31,030 bases of DNA from assembly GCA_036897625.1 (NCBI GenBank), contig JAYMTA010000339.1:1-31030 (forward strand). The letters run 5' to 3'. This stretch comes from Pelargonium cotyledonis (Eukaryota > Streptophyta > Magnoliopsida > Geraniales > Geraniaceae). Positions within the stretch are counted from its first letter, which is position 1, and each line of letters opens with the position of its first letter. A model generated the notes under the pieces. The model ran no database searches. It was not told the origin of the DNA and saw nothing but the letters and a program-made list of their open reading frames with translations. Made by a program: the position numbers and the translations under genes. This document shows positions 20,855-31,030 of the stretch, in pieces.

Positions 20855-23800
20855 TCAATGTTGCGACTGGCGACGAAGACCAGGTATCTGCAACACAAGG
20901 CCAATGAATTTATGTAAGCATACCAAGGAAGAAGACGTAATCCAATATTACCAATGATTAGTAGAATGCACACAACATTTTGGTATCTATCAGAATGCGG
21001 AAGTGGAAAGATTGGTCCGCGCATGAACAATATAGGGACAAAGATCTTAAAAAAAGAAAGAAAAACACGGTATGAATCATGCATGTTTATGAGACACAGG
21101 CTGACAGGTACATTGTCTTAAAGGCAAATCAGGCTAGTAGATTAGATATATGTGGAAAAAGGTCGATTATGAACTTAACAAGGTATGATAATGTGCATGC
21201 CAACAATGCTAGCCGCAAAATCATGCGCACAAAAACTTCAACCTTCAGAAGAATAAAAGCCTCTAAAAATAGAAAACTGGGCTGGGCATCAGGATAATCA
21301 CTGGCTGCTATGCACTGCCAGACATGAACCTTAAAGATACTTCAGTAATCTAATTTGGAACGAGCATAAATAGTATGTCTTCCTTTCTAAAGATAAACTA
21401 CCAGATTTCCAAGCAGTGTCTAAGTTTCTTTTTCCTTCAATGCAAAGCATGATCCAAAATACGAGGGGACAGATACCAACCTCGACACCATGAGGACCTA
21501 TTCTGTTACGAGATACAAAGTTTACTACCAAAGTAGCAAATTCATCAGGGACATCTTCCTGCAATAATTTGGGAGATATGAGTTGTCGGGACAAAAAAGA
21601 GCAAGGAAAGACAACCTTCAAACTAATAAATATGCACCTGTATAGCATGCCCAGTGTGTCGCACAACCACCATTTGAAATTTGCCTTGCATTTGACCAAT
21701 CGTTAGAGCTCTGTTGAGGGGAAAAAACAAATGCATGGAAAAGCAAATAGTCAAATAAATCAACTGGATATAGAAATAAGAACCCAAAGTTCAACGAACT
21801 TCAATTGATTATGCAAGGCAAGTTTAACGAAGAGAACCTGTCCAGTCTGTCTGTCCCTGCTAACAGCAAGAGCTTCGGAACTGGAGATGACAGAAATTTT
21901 TCTGAAAGGCCTTCATACCTGTAAAAAGAGGAACAAACTAACTTATTGACAGCGATAATGCCTTTTTACACCAAAAGATGGCACTTTGTACCAGCAAAAT
22001 TAGTCTCTTTCAAGGATTAGATGCAACATATTTTTAATTCAGAACTTGCAAGTTGCACTATGATGAGAATCTATACTAAATAGAGGAAAAGGTGCAAGAG
22101 AAAGTAAAATATCTAATTGACGAATCCATACAATCCTTCAAGTTACAAGTAGCAAATTTGTAATCATTATTTCAAATATGTAACTATTGTCTTAATTTTG
22201 AACTACAATGCCATACAATTGAAGCTGTGTACTCAAAACTAATGTTTCTAAGTCTATGACAGGATGTGTATCCAAGAAGTTTAAGGCCTGCACCCACCTG
22301 TGTATACACACACAGGATTCTAAGCTAGTTATTGTAACAAGTAACGATTAGTGAGGTCAAGTTCACTTGAAGCAAGTTCAACGTGCATGTAAGATGCATA
22401 AAACTTGAATCTTTAACTGTGTTGGGTAGTCAATCCCACTAACAAGTTGTGGATCAACTACCCAGAATAAAATATCACATGTCTGGATGCAATTTTCAAA
22501 AAATAGAACTAGAAAATCGTATCCAAGTACTTGCTATGAAAACTGCAATTCAGACTAGGAAGATATGTATGCCTAAGGTTTTGGTTTCAATTGTAATGCA
22601 TACAACTAAAAGCAAGAACCTTAATTACAATCTCCAGAATTTGAGAATATTTTTAACATAATGTAATTCATACCAGCCTCTCCAATATTGTTCTGTTTCT
22701 TCCAGTCGTGCTCGATACACATAACTGCAGCAGCATGTCAGAATAGTGTATTTTACAAGGATTATCATCTAAGATTATTTATGCTTAACAAGCTACAAAT
22801 GATGACGGAAATGGATGGAATAAAGATAATTGTTGCTTATAACTCCATAGCACAAAAATACTTACCATTTCTTTGACTCGTCATACTTCAATGTTGTAGG
22901 GATAGATACACGAGCAGACTCAATGTTCCTTAATGAACCTCCTCTGACACTCCACTCAATCTATGAAAATATATTTTCACAAATTGGTTATGAAAGATAT
23001 ATGTATGAATAAATTAATACCATGCCAACAATGAACTGTCTACCAACAGAAATTGCATATGGATATATAAAGTTTAATAAAAGCCCCAAAGGATAGCCAC
23101 CACCTGGATTTCTCCAGGCATTTAGCTGGCATGGAGTTGGATGTGGCCTTACTTATGACCATGAGGAAAATTGAGCGCTATAAGAGGCCTGGATGTCTAT
23201 AGGTTTAAAAGAATGTAAAATAATAAAAATAGTAGTACGAAAAATCCCAAATAGTGCAGAGTTTTCAGCTGTCAGAATATCTAAAACCTCTTAAGAATGA
23301 TATTACAATAACCTTTGGCTAGAGCATAAAACAAGTGACATGGTTATAGTGGATGGGGAAGGTTAAAGTTTGGAGCAATTGTGCATACCGCTTTTTCAAT
23401 GCTTGGAAAGTGCTGAATTCTGCCTGATAAGATTTTCTGCATGTGCATCAATGAAGACATGGCTGTTCCCTGAAATTTGAAGTTATAGTTAATACAGCTT
23501 CAGGATACTAATAATTACAAAACAGAAACAGAACAGGCAGACACAGTAACTTTGTAGTGATCAAACCTCTACAACATCCACAACAATTAGCCCAGCCAAG
23601 CTTGGTAATGCTTTCTTTGCAGCAACATGTATAGCAACTGCACCTCCCATGCTACATCACAGGGACAATGAGTCCAATCAATAATCAATCAGGTAGTGAC
23701 AAGAGCAAAAAATAACTAAGGGAGGAAATGAAAAATTGAAGCATCGAAGTTTCTTCTCTGTTGACTGTTAGAAAAATGGTTGAAGCAATAACTAAACATG

Positions 23801-25691
23801 TTTACACATCAGCAAATATGAAGGTTTACCAGACTGGTTTCTTAATACTTGTTCCATTATAATCTTTTTCCCATTTTTTTCGTAGAATCACAGTAGTTAT
23901 CTGTGACATAAACTTGAATGAAACCAAATAGCCAAAGAGCAAGACCTGTGGCCCACAAGCACAATTGCAGGAGGGGAATCTCCATACATTGCCTTCAGAA
24001 CAGCAAAAACATCATTGCACATTGTCTGCACATAAAATTATTCCCTTAGTTTCGTGGATAGCATGGTATCATTTTCACATAATAAAACCAAAGGATCATA
24101 ATACGAGTTGGAAAAAGAGAACCTCTTCCAACTATATCTATAGTTACTTGAAAAAGAATACCTCAATAGATAAATCGAGGTCATTTTCTGTGAATGACTT
24201 TCCGTGTCCTCTGAGGTCCATAGCAACCACCCGAGCTTTCTCCTTAATTTTACTTGCTGACAGGGCAAATGAAAGCCTAGCCATAGATATGTAATTATAT
24301 GCGCCAGAATCCGGTGTTTACATAATATAATAAAGAAAAAATGACTGCTCCCAATTAGGTAAAAACAAGACAGACCTAATGGAATCAAGGTTGGTGAAAC
24401 TTATCTATTATTTGTGAAGAAAACAAAGAATATCAATAAATCAGAGCACATACATACTGAATTTTCCTGTATCAAACTTAAGGAATCGCTGCAGACTATT
24501 GTTATTTTTTCATACATATAAACAATCAAATTCATGAACCAAAAAAAAAAAACATTTCTTAATCGCACAACAGCTACTTTCACTGTTTTAAGGCTGATAC
24601 CCGCAAAAGAAAAAATTACTTTAAAATATTTCAGATAAACAAGTTGAACTGATGTTATTGCTGGCAATACAAAGAAAATCAGAATACAAAATGAAATGAA
24701 CTTGAGAAAAAAGAAAAGGCCCTTTCTTGGTCAAACACAAAGAAAACCCGTGAAAGGTGCACCGTCAATAAGAGAAGGTAGCAAAATGGAGTGTATACGT
24801 AAATAAAATGTGAGTATATACGAAGGATAGAGCTAACTATATGGCTTCAGATGCAACTCAATACAAAATAGAAATTCTTGAGCTGGCACCAACTAATTGG
24901 AAGTAAAAGTAATGTTTTTTTTCCTTTTCTCTAGAGCTAATTCCCATATATTGTCTTTTAATAAAAATGCATGCGTACATATAAATACTGTTGCCAACTC
25001 AATTCATAGAAACCTATCATTTGCTCCTATAATGTGGCTTCCTATTTCTGTATATTTACCATTCTGATGACGTTTTCACATTTAGTTCACAAATTTCAAG
25101 CTTTTTTATGACTAAACACAGGAACTTCAACACTAGCATAAATAAATCCGTATAATTAAAATATATAATGTTCTACAAGGAATTGACAATGATCATACAG
25201 CTTCTAGTGTTAAAAAAAACACTAAGAGTCAGGACTAAATCATACCCAGAATAACCACCTCCATGTAAACAAAAAACAACAGGTCCTTCTGTTCCTGCCA
25301 TATATACATGAAATACCTAAAATATGAACCAGAATTAGAAAGAAAAAAATTATACACAGAAAATTGAAGTGTAACAGAAAAGAAATATGGAAGCTGTCAC
25401 TAACATTCTCTGAGCCTGGAATCGTAAAATCATCTTCCTTATCAAAATAAGCAGACCAGTCCACAGGTGGGTATTTTTCCGCTGAAGTCCTAATCCAAAA
25501 AAAATGATAACAATAATTGGATTATTATATGATGACTTACGAAGAAACAACTGCGATTCGAGGACTGACTGAATTGGGGGGCGATGTGGAACGGAGGAGA
25601 AGGCAGAGGCAGGCCTGGGAAGAGGCGGTGATTCCTGTGGAGAGGAGGTATCTTCAGGGAGCGAGCTCATCTCTGAAGAATTTGATTCCAT
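20855..25691 (-). CDS. PPME1: Protein phosphatase methylesterase 1 (PP2A demethylase)
   Basis: Thirteen coding exons are inferred on the minus strand: 25541-25691, 25405-25481, 25246-25316, 24162-24276, 23946-24025, 23567-23651, 23389-23469, 22866-22960, 22674-22724, 21838-21918, 21638-21710, 21481-21558 and 20855-20887. All have GT-AG borders and compatible phases, giving 356 aa. The enzyme is an alpha/beta hydrolase that removes the C-terminal leucine methyl ester of the PP2A catalytic subunit. The oxyanion-hole motif LHGGGYSG is at 93-100. The nucleophile is S165 in GHSMGG, the acid D190 in VVDVVEGTAM, and the histidine H317 in HTGHAIQEDVPDEF. The 25-residue Ser-Asp spacing equals that of human PPME1. 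The Ser codon is split between exons 5 and 6. The first 50 residues are Ser/Pro-rich and variable. Exon 13 encodes just IPGLRRQSQH and the stop. Exon 2 uses the acceptor at 25482-25483; a nearer upstream AG breaks the frame. Confidence 0.95.
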
Positions 25692-25845
25692 TTTCGGAGA
25701 TTCGTCGGATTGATCGATCGGTTGGTGGATTTTTCTCTTCTTTTTCTGTTTGTTTCACGGGAAAATTTTCAGATTCGTGACTGAGCTGACAAAATGAAAG
25801 TGAAGAGCATTGATAGCAGACAGTTGCTGCTGGTTGATAGTGCCG

Positions 25846-25950
25846 TGGGCCTTTATTCTAAACTTTTGGGCCTTTCATGGCCCATTATTGCCAAATCTCC
25901 AAAATCTAGGGGCCTCTTTCAAAAATAATCTATGGGCCTTTCATAGCCCA
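25846..25950. promoter_or_regulatory. Cluster of five Site II motifs in the methylesterase promoter
   Basis: TGGGCC at 25846, 25867 and 25933, GGCCCA at 25879 and AGCCCA at 25945 lie within 105 bp, 155-260 bases upstream of the PPME1 start codon. Two of the pairs form a repeated near-palindrome, gggcctttcatggccca and gggcctttcatagccca. Such TCP-binding Site II clusters are typical of constitutively expressed plant genes. The role is inferred. Confidence 0.55.
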
Positions 25951-26252
25951 AATTATAATCCTAATCATTTAGAGCTGGCAAAAATATTGGGTCGGGTCAT
26001 ATTGTTGCATCTTTACCCTTCAGGTTTTGTTGGGTCGGATTTCGGGTTGTAGACTGTAGATATTAAATTTAATGATTTCGCGGGTATGTCCAATCCAAAA
26101 AATTCATGATGAACACAATCCTATAATCTGTTCCGACCAACTTCCAATTGAGTTAGAGTCGAGTGTCGAGTACATGTCAGTTTCGGCTTCAAACTATCAA
26201 CTCTAGTATTATTGGTATCAGATTCATCAACAGTGAAATTGATATGAAAGGG

Positions 26253-26298
26253 AACAGATTGTGATTTTTTTTTTTTTTTTTTTTAACAGATTGTGATT
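26253..26298 (-). mobile_element. Tail-only retroinsertion candidate (T20 between 14-bp direct repeats)
   Basis: The 14-mer aacagattgtgatt occurs at 26253-26266 and 26285-26298, with only a run of 20 T (26265-26284, overlapping the first copy by two T) between them. A homopolymer bounded by a perfect target-site-length duplication is what an extremely 5'-truncated LINE or SINE insertion on the minus strand would leave, namely only its poly(A) tail. Template switching or slippage is the alternative. Confidence 0.55.
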
Positions 26299-26844
26299 CA
26301 TTCTCTTACTTTGGTTGACAGATGTGAATGAACAATGATGTTTAACAACTACATTTATAGTAGAGTTATTGTTTATAAGTTATTGGCCTCTAAAATCTTA
26401 TGGATTTGGATATTGTTCCCAACAACTAGTCCAATATACATACTGCTCATTCATTGTTTATCATAATTTACAAATAGTCCATAAAAAGACAGGCAATAAG
26501 TAGTTGATCATCACATTTCTCTAAATGATGAGTTTAATATGGAAAACAATACTCTAAGTTTGACTTAATTTCAATTCAATCATAATGAATCATAAAATTA
26601 GTTAAAAGTAGTTCTTAAATGTCATTGTTAAGGAGACAAATTCAGTTAACAACTTCAATTAGACCAATTTAGTCAATGAACTTCTAAATATGAAACCAAA
26701 AATGGCTCTAATTGTCATTGATTTTCTCCATTTGACATGAAATTTAAAATATATGTATTCGATTATATTGTTGACGTGATAAGTCATGTGAGTCATTTCA
26801 TACCATTAGATTGCAAAGTTAGCAAACTAATTGAATAAATATTA

Positions 26845-27144
26845 CTACCTCCGTTTCAAATTAGATGTCGTTTTAGAGTATTTTTACACATATTAAGGAA
26901 AACTGTTAAATGACATTTTTACCCTTAGATAAAGATACAAAATTCATCATTGTTAGTCGACCACTAATATATTTAATCTACTTTTATGCTATAAACTTTT
27001 TCTTCCATATGAAAGTCGTTATAACAAAATACATTTCATTATGGAATAATCATGTATATATATTTGCTAAAAGTAGAAATTAAAGTGACATTTATTTTGA
27101 AACAAAAATTAGATTCCAGAACGATATTTAATTTGAAATGAATG
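26845..27144. mobile_element. Stowaway-like MITE
   Basis: The left end reads ctacctccgtttcaaatta (26845-26863), continuing gatgtcgtttt. The reverse complement of the right end reads cattcatttcaaatta, continuing aatatcgttct. The arms therefore pair imperfectly over roughly 30 bp, and the 300-bp unit is flanked by TA on both sides (26843-26844 and 27145-27146). The CTCC(G)T-type terminus and TA target site are the hallmarks of Stowaway elements mobilised by Tc1/mariner transposases. There is no coding capacity. Arm divergence suggests an old insertion. Confidence 0.65.
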
Positions 27145-27601
27145 TATGAATATTTTAATATATTTTAAATTTCAAGTCAAACTGGTTAACGGAGAAAATG
27201 ACGAAAGTTATAAATAACGATGATTATAAATCTATATTTAAAAATTCAATGACTAATTTAAGTTCAAAAATATTTATGCACTAAATTAAGTTCATATGAA
27301 AATGTGGAAGATCAAATTGAGTTTTTTTACATTAAAATAATAGCTCTTAGATGTAATTATTTATTTTGATAAGCAAGCGTATCAATTGAATCTCGAATTT
27401 GAGACTTTTAAATAAACAAATACTTATTCGGATCGATTGAAATTAAAAGAAGCGTTAGTTTGCGCCTACAAAATAATTGACATGTGTATCATTATCTATA
27501 CTCGTACGTAGTAGACCAGATGTTCCCACAACACACAAGAAAATGCATGTGATTAAGTTGCAAACAACACACATAAACAAGATAATTTATGTCCACAAAC
27601 C

Positions 27602-28672
27602 CTAAGGGTTGGAGTTATTTTTGGCGTTGTTACTTTTCCTCTGCTGCACAGCCCTAGGCACATCAAAAGACACCAGATGGTACGACACGGAAAAGAAAAA
27701 AACCATCAGCGCCGGAGGCACCGTCACGCACAGCACCGTCACGGCGGCGATGCCGAATCCGGCGCCGCAAGAAAGCTTCCCGATCCGAATCTGGATGATA
27801 TCGATCATGGAGGCGATCAGAAATCCGCAGCCGAACATGGTGCCGTAGGCGGAGACGTAGAGCATGTACATGCAGAACCTGCTCTCGCGCGGGTTGAGAG
27901 AAGCTTGGTTCTCGTAGATGTAGAGATAGAACTTGTTGGTCTTGGCGAGGAGGCCGGAGAGGAGGAAGAAGCTGAAGGAGCCGATCTCGCAGAAGACGAG
28001 GCGCTCGGCCATGGAGGTGTCGGCGTCGCACTCGCTGCGCTGCTCGAGGCTGTGCGTGCCGGCGGTGGCGAAGGAGATGCCCATGAAGACCACGCCGGTG
28101 AAGAGGGTGTTGATGCTCACTAGGTCGTCGAGGACTTTGAGGAAAAACGTCCTCTCGTCCATGTTCTTGTCTTGGTCGGTTTTGGCACTGGTTGTGTTTC
28201 ATCAAGCAAATTAAGCAAACTCGTTAATTAGCTAAAAGAAGATTGGAACCAATACAGCAATTTGAACCCGAAACTGTGAGCACTTGAAATCCGATTCGAG
28301 CCAACTCATGGGCCGAATCAGAATGGCAAACTAGCATGCATTAACACATTTTATGCACGAAAGTGAAATACTACCCGATCAGCGTGTTGGGTCTAGACCT
28401 ATTGATAGCCTATTTAGTCAAATTCGAGTTAGGTTGTTTCTACTTAAACCCGAAATCACTACTGAAAGCTAATAAACAAAAGTCTATTATTGGGATAAAA
28501 CTTAGACCGAGGACTAAATAATTAGTTGAATCTATTCAATTCAATCCGATCTAATTCAGGCAAAAAAATCAGTCTAGACAAAAGATGTATGCAATGATCT
28601 TTTGAACAAACATTTAAGAAGGAGCTCAATTTTTAGTGTGTGCATGTTATAGTAAGAGACTTACCTAGTCAT
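27602..28672 (-). CDS. Plant four-helix membrane protein of unknown function
   Basis: Two coding exons are inferred: 28665-28672 (just ATGACTAG) and 27602-28187, with a 477-bp intron that has a strong donor (AG|gtaagt) and an acceptor (ccag). Joined, they give 197 aa starting MTSAKTDQDKNMDERTFFLKV. In the large exon alone the first Met is at codon 11 of this product, preceded in frame by a stop. Four hydrophobic helices are visible: around INTLFTGVVFMGISFATAG, VFCEIGSFSFFLLSGLLA, YVSAYGTMFGCGFLIASMID and VTVLCVTVPPALMVFFFSV. Between helices 3 and 4 is a short IQIRIGKLSCGAG segment. It resembles plant proteins that, from memory, are sometimes labelled maternal effect embryo arrest 60-like; I hold that name with low confidence. 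Codon third positions are strikingly G/C-rich against AT-rich flanks, which also creates long antisense shadow frames. Confidence 0.78.
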
Positions 28673-28764
28673 GATGGGTTGAAGATATACAGTGAAGTAG
28701 AGTGATGGCCTTTCTTCAGCTTTGTTTGTTTGGGAGAGATTACATATGATTTTGGAATTTATGG

Positions 28765-28776
28765 TATTTTATATGA
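28765..28776 (-). promoter_or_regulatory. TATA-box candidate for the four-helix protein gene
   Basis: On the minus strand the sequence catataaaatacc lies about 95-105 bases upstream of the ATG at 28672, matching the plant TATA consensus. It would place transcription start near 28735-28740 and give a leader of roughly 65 nt. Confidence 0.5.
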
Positions 28777-28799
28777 GCAAAACCAAGTGAAATAGTGGC

Positions 28800-30600
28800 C
28801 ACATATATAATTTGGGTTTTCATGTGCTACCCATGTGATCTATGCTATCTAACTTTCTATTTGAATGTAAGGTATAGACATTCATATTAATGTTTTATAT
28901 GTCTATTGGGTTCTAATTTTCTTTTCACACTTGTGAGGAACATTGAGATTGTAATTTTAATCTGATATTTTTGAAGTGTTGTACATAAACTTAGTTAATG
29001 GGGGTAATTACAATATATGGTTGTAATTGATTCACGGTTAAAGTTACATCTTTTGACTAGATTAAATAACCAAATTAATTTTTTTTGTCATATAGTTTGT
29101 GTTAGACACTCTCATATAAAATGTTATGAATTTAAATTTTCAATTGAACTCTCTATTTTCTAAATTTCGATTGTGCACTAGTAACACGCGTTAAAAGAGA
29201 ACTCATTTCTATTTTAGGACATACATTGTCTCCGTCATGAGAATAAGTATTGGCCAAAAATCACAAAATGCAAAGAGCATTTTTATAAAGAAAATAGTTG
29301 ATAGTAAATGACTCAAGTTTGAATTTCTTCCTTTTACCAAGGAAGATGTATATATACTTGTGTTAATGCATGTGTGGTTTGGTGCTAACAATGTTTACGT
29401 GGTCTATTTTTGGGACTCGCTTGCAGGTTGGGCTCTAACTTTTCGAACACATCATTTGCTGGCACCAGGTGAGTATGAGAACTCTCATGTGCCTTACGAT
29501 TATCGTGAGGAGGATCGAAATCTCTAAGAGTTTCAAGGGTGGCAAATAGCATCCTAACCTTTGAACGAACTAGAAAGTTGATGAGATTAATATTTGATGA
29601 TGACTGGAGTCTTGCAATTGATATTGCAAGGTCAAGACCTTATAAGTGATTCGGCAAGGGGAATCAAGAATCTCTCGTGGAAGCCAAATGTTGTGCTAAT
29701 CTTTGTGGGAACCAAACGTTGGGAGGTGTCATGTGTTGCATGATTGAAATGTTCTATGATGTTGGGTTGCTTAGTTTTAGATCATTGGAGTGTAGACTGT
29801 AGTACTTCGCAAGAGCTTGCTTTCATGTACGGTGGGTGATGGGTGAGACGGATGGTCAGACGAGCGAGAAATGAATCTTTTAAGTTAATCATAAGAAAAA
29901 TATCATAACCTCTAATTAAAGAGAAAAATTCATGACCTTAAATAAACTATCAATCATCATCGAGTCATATTAAATCTTAATTACTGATACAATGTCACAT
30001 GCATAAAATGGTAACTGGTGGAAAGTCGTTGCCTTGGAGTGGTCACAAACCTCCTTTGAGATCCTTTATATTAATTTCTTTGATTAACCATTCATTTGAG
30101 ATGATGGTGGGAAGTTGTGTGTCAATCCTTTGTTATTCGGAAAGGTGTTTGGAATCTTCATAGAACAAATTTAAAGTTTGAGATTTTGAGTAATCAATGA
30201 CTGAGTTGACCACTCCTCAGAACGGAAGATGGAGTTAGGCACATCCACTTTTTATATTTAGAATGTCTTCTAGTATTTCTCACGAGAATGGATCAATGTA
30301 GTTTATAAGAATGGATAGTGAGCTTGGTCTTATTTTGGACCACCGGTTCCCTCGACATGGTTAGTGCATATTTTTCTTTGGGTAAGAAACAGAAGTGGCA
30401 CTTCAAATCCGAGTTTTAAACTGTTTTCATGGAAATTCAAAATTTCACTGCATTGCATGGCACGTCTTCTTGCTTTAGGGAGAAGTAGAAGGGTTTGAAG
30501 TTATCTGATTTCTTTGATTTGAAGAGCCTAATCTCATCCGGGTTATATATGTTAGTGTTACGCTAGAGAAACACAAGCATCCACAAAAAAGTACAAATAC
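28800..30600. other. Intergenic region, no gene recognised
   Basis: No open frame of note. 29400-30540 is somewhat less AT-rich and may be old transposon-derived DNA, but I found neither terminal repeats nor a recognisable protein fragment. The last 140 bases before 30744 should be the 3' UTR of the leftward HSP20 gene. Confidence 0.45.
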
Positions 30601-30743
30601 TCAGTTAGATAACAAGCCTTCAAAATTTTATTATTATCTAATTACTTATCATACGCATTACACACACATTACACAGCCATTATTTCATGAGTATCATGGA
30701 AACAAAACTAAGTACATTGACATCAAAACCTTCGGTCAGAGAC

Positions 30744-31030
30744 TTAAAGCTCCTGCTTGGCCTCACTACCCTTGAGCTTGCCTGGCTCGGCCTCCTCCAC
30801 AATGCTCACCGTCCTCGGACCCTTAATCTTCTCCGGAGACAGCTTCGGCAGCGACAATGTCAGCACACCGTTCTCAAGCTTAGCCTTCACAGAATCAATG
30901 TCCACATTTTCCGGTAACCGGAACTGCCTCCAGAACTTCCCGTACAATCTCTCCGATCTATGCCAGTGATCTCCTTCCTTCTCCTCTTCCCTCTTCCTCT
31001 CGCCGCTCACTCTCAGCACTCTGTTCTCCT
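30744..31030 (-). CDS. ER class IV small heat-shock protein (HSP20), 5' end outside window
   Basis: The visible C-terminal 94 codons run from [16 protein letters not shown] through [38 protein letters not shown] and [19 protein letters not shown] to a terminal KQEL. This is the second half of an alpha-crystallin domain with the conserved GVLTLSLPK strand. The basic HWHRSER...FWRQFRLP block and KQEL ending match plant class IV sHSPs of about 22 kDa, ATP-independent chaperones held in the ER lumen by the KDEL-like tail. The frame is open to the window edge, so the signal peptide and first half of the domain lie beyond 31030. The promoter, where heat-shock elements would be, is not in view. The family is certain; class IV rests on KQEL and sequence resemblance. 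Confidence 0.95.
   Translation of the reverse strand, partial: ENRVLRVSGERKREEEKEGDHWHRSERLYGKFWRQFRLPENVDIDSVKAKLENGVLTLSLPKLSPEKIKGPRTVSIVEEAEPGKLKGSEAKQEL

Larger units (their letters stand above)
25960..27600. other. AT-rich intergenic region with small transposon traces
   Basis: No coding sequence recognised. It contains the T-run flanked by a 14-bp direct repeat (26253-26298) and the Stowaway-like element (26845-27144), both listed separately. The final part is the 3' flank of the leftward four-helix protein gene. Confidence 0.5.

Noticed and set aside
23080..23220. GC-richer patch in PPME1 intron 7 that looked like a captured exon
   Set aside because: Both strands have stops, no frame matches the methylesterase or another family I know, and flanking exons join in frame without it.
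27663..28205. Long minus-strand frame of 180 codons rich in Arg/His, and plus-strand frames of 148 and 93 codons
   Set aside because: They overlap the four-helix protein exon in other frames; the biased Arg/His/Ala/Glu composition is the usual shadow of a GC3-rich coding exon.
1..31030. tRNA, rRNA, operon-like gene clusters or a biosynthetic gene cluster
   Set aside because: No cloverleaf-like tRNA sequence or rRNA segment was spotted by eye, and the genes belong to unrelated functions with separate promoters.

Overview
This window reads as nuclear DNA of a flowering plant, probably a eudicot. The genes have short GT-AG introns in AT-rich sequence with microsatellites, MITE-like and LINE-derived debris between them. 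The families are plant ones: TPR+PB1 (CLMP1/PHOX), WVD2-like 7/MDP40, a mitochondrial-type P-class PPR protein, and an ER class IV small heat-shock protein. I suspect a rosid, possibly Rosaceae, but only by general resemblance. No bacterial, organellar or CRISPR-like structure was seen.

Layout. 1-4.2 kb is gene-poor and AT-rich, with one MITE-like inverted-repeat element. 4.2-7.1 kb holds a TPR+PB1 co-chaperone-like gene (+). Just behind it, at 7.95-8.28 kb, are two exons of a decayed MEMO1-family gene, followed by an orphan 41-codon ORF. 8.8-10.9 kb has no recognisable gene. A broken LINE RNase H fragment lies at 10.95-11.4 kb, followed by an (AT)n(AG)n microsatellite. 11.9-16.9 kb holds a WVD2-like 7/MDP40-type gene (+), reconstructed as nine coding exons with an intron-containing leader. 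18.25-19.64 kb is an intronless PPR gene (-), with a second LINE RNase H fragment about 140 bp upstream of its ATG. 20.86-25.69 kb is protein phosphatase methylesterase 1 (-), reconstructed as 13 exons with a complete catalytic triad. 26.2-27.2 kb holds a tail-only retroinsertion candidate and a Stowaway-like MITE. 27.6-28.67 kb is a GC-rich gene (-) for a four-helix membrane protein whose first coding exon is only 8 nt. The right edge cuts through an ER-retained HSP20 gene (-).

The genes look like independent housekeeping, organelle or stress genes, not a pathway or cluster. The TPR+PB1 protein, the PPR protein and PPME1 are linked only by being broadly expressed gene types; the latter two share Site II (TGGGCY) promoter motifs. 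I did not find a convincing new multi-gene system. The most interesting items are the MEMO1 relic, the tail-only insertion with a 14-bp target duplication, the palindromic G-box pair and triplicated leader of the WVD2-like gene, and the 8-nt coding exon.
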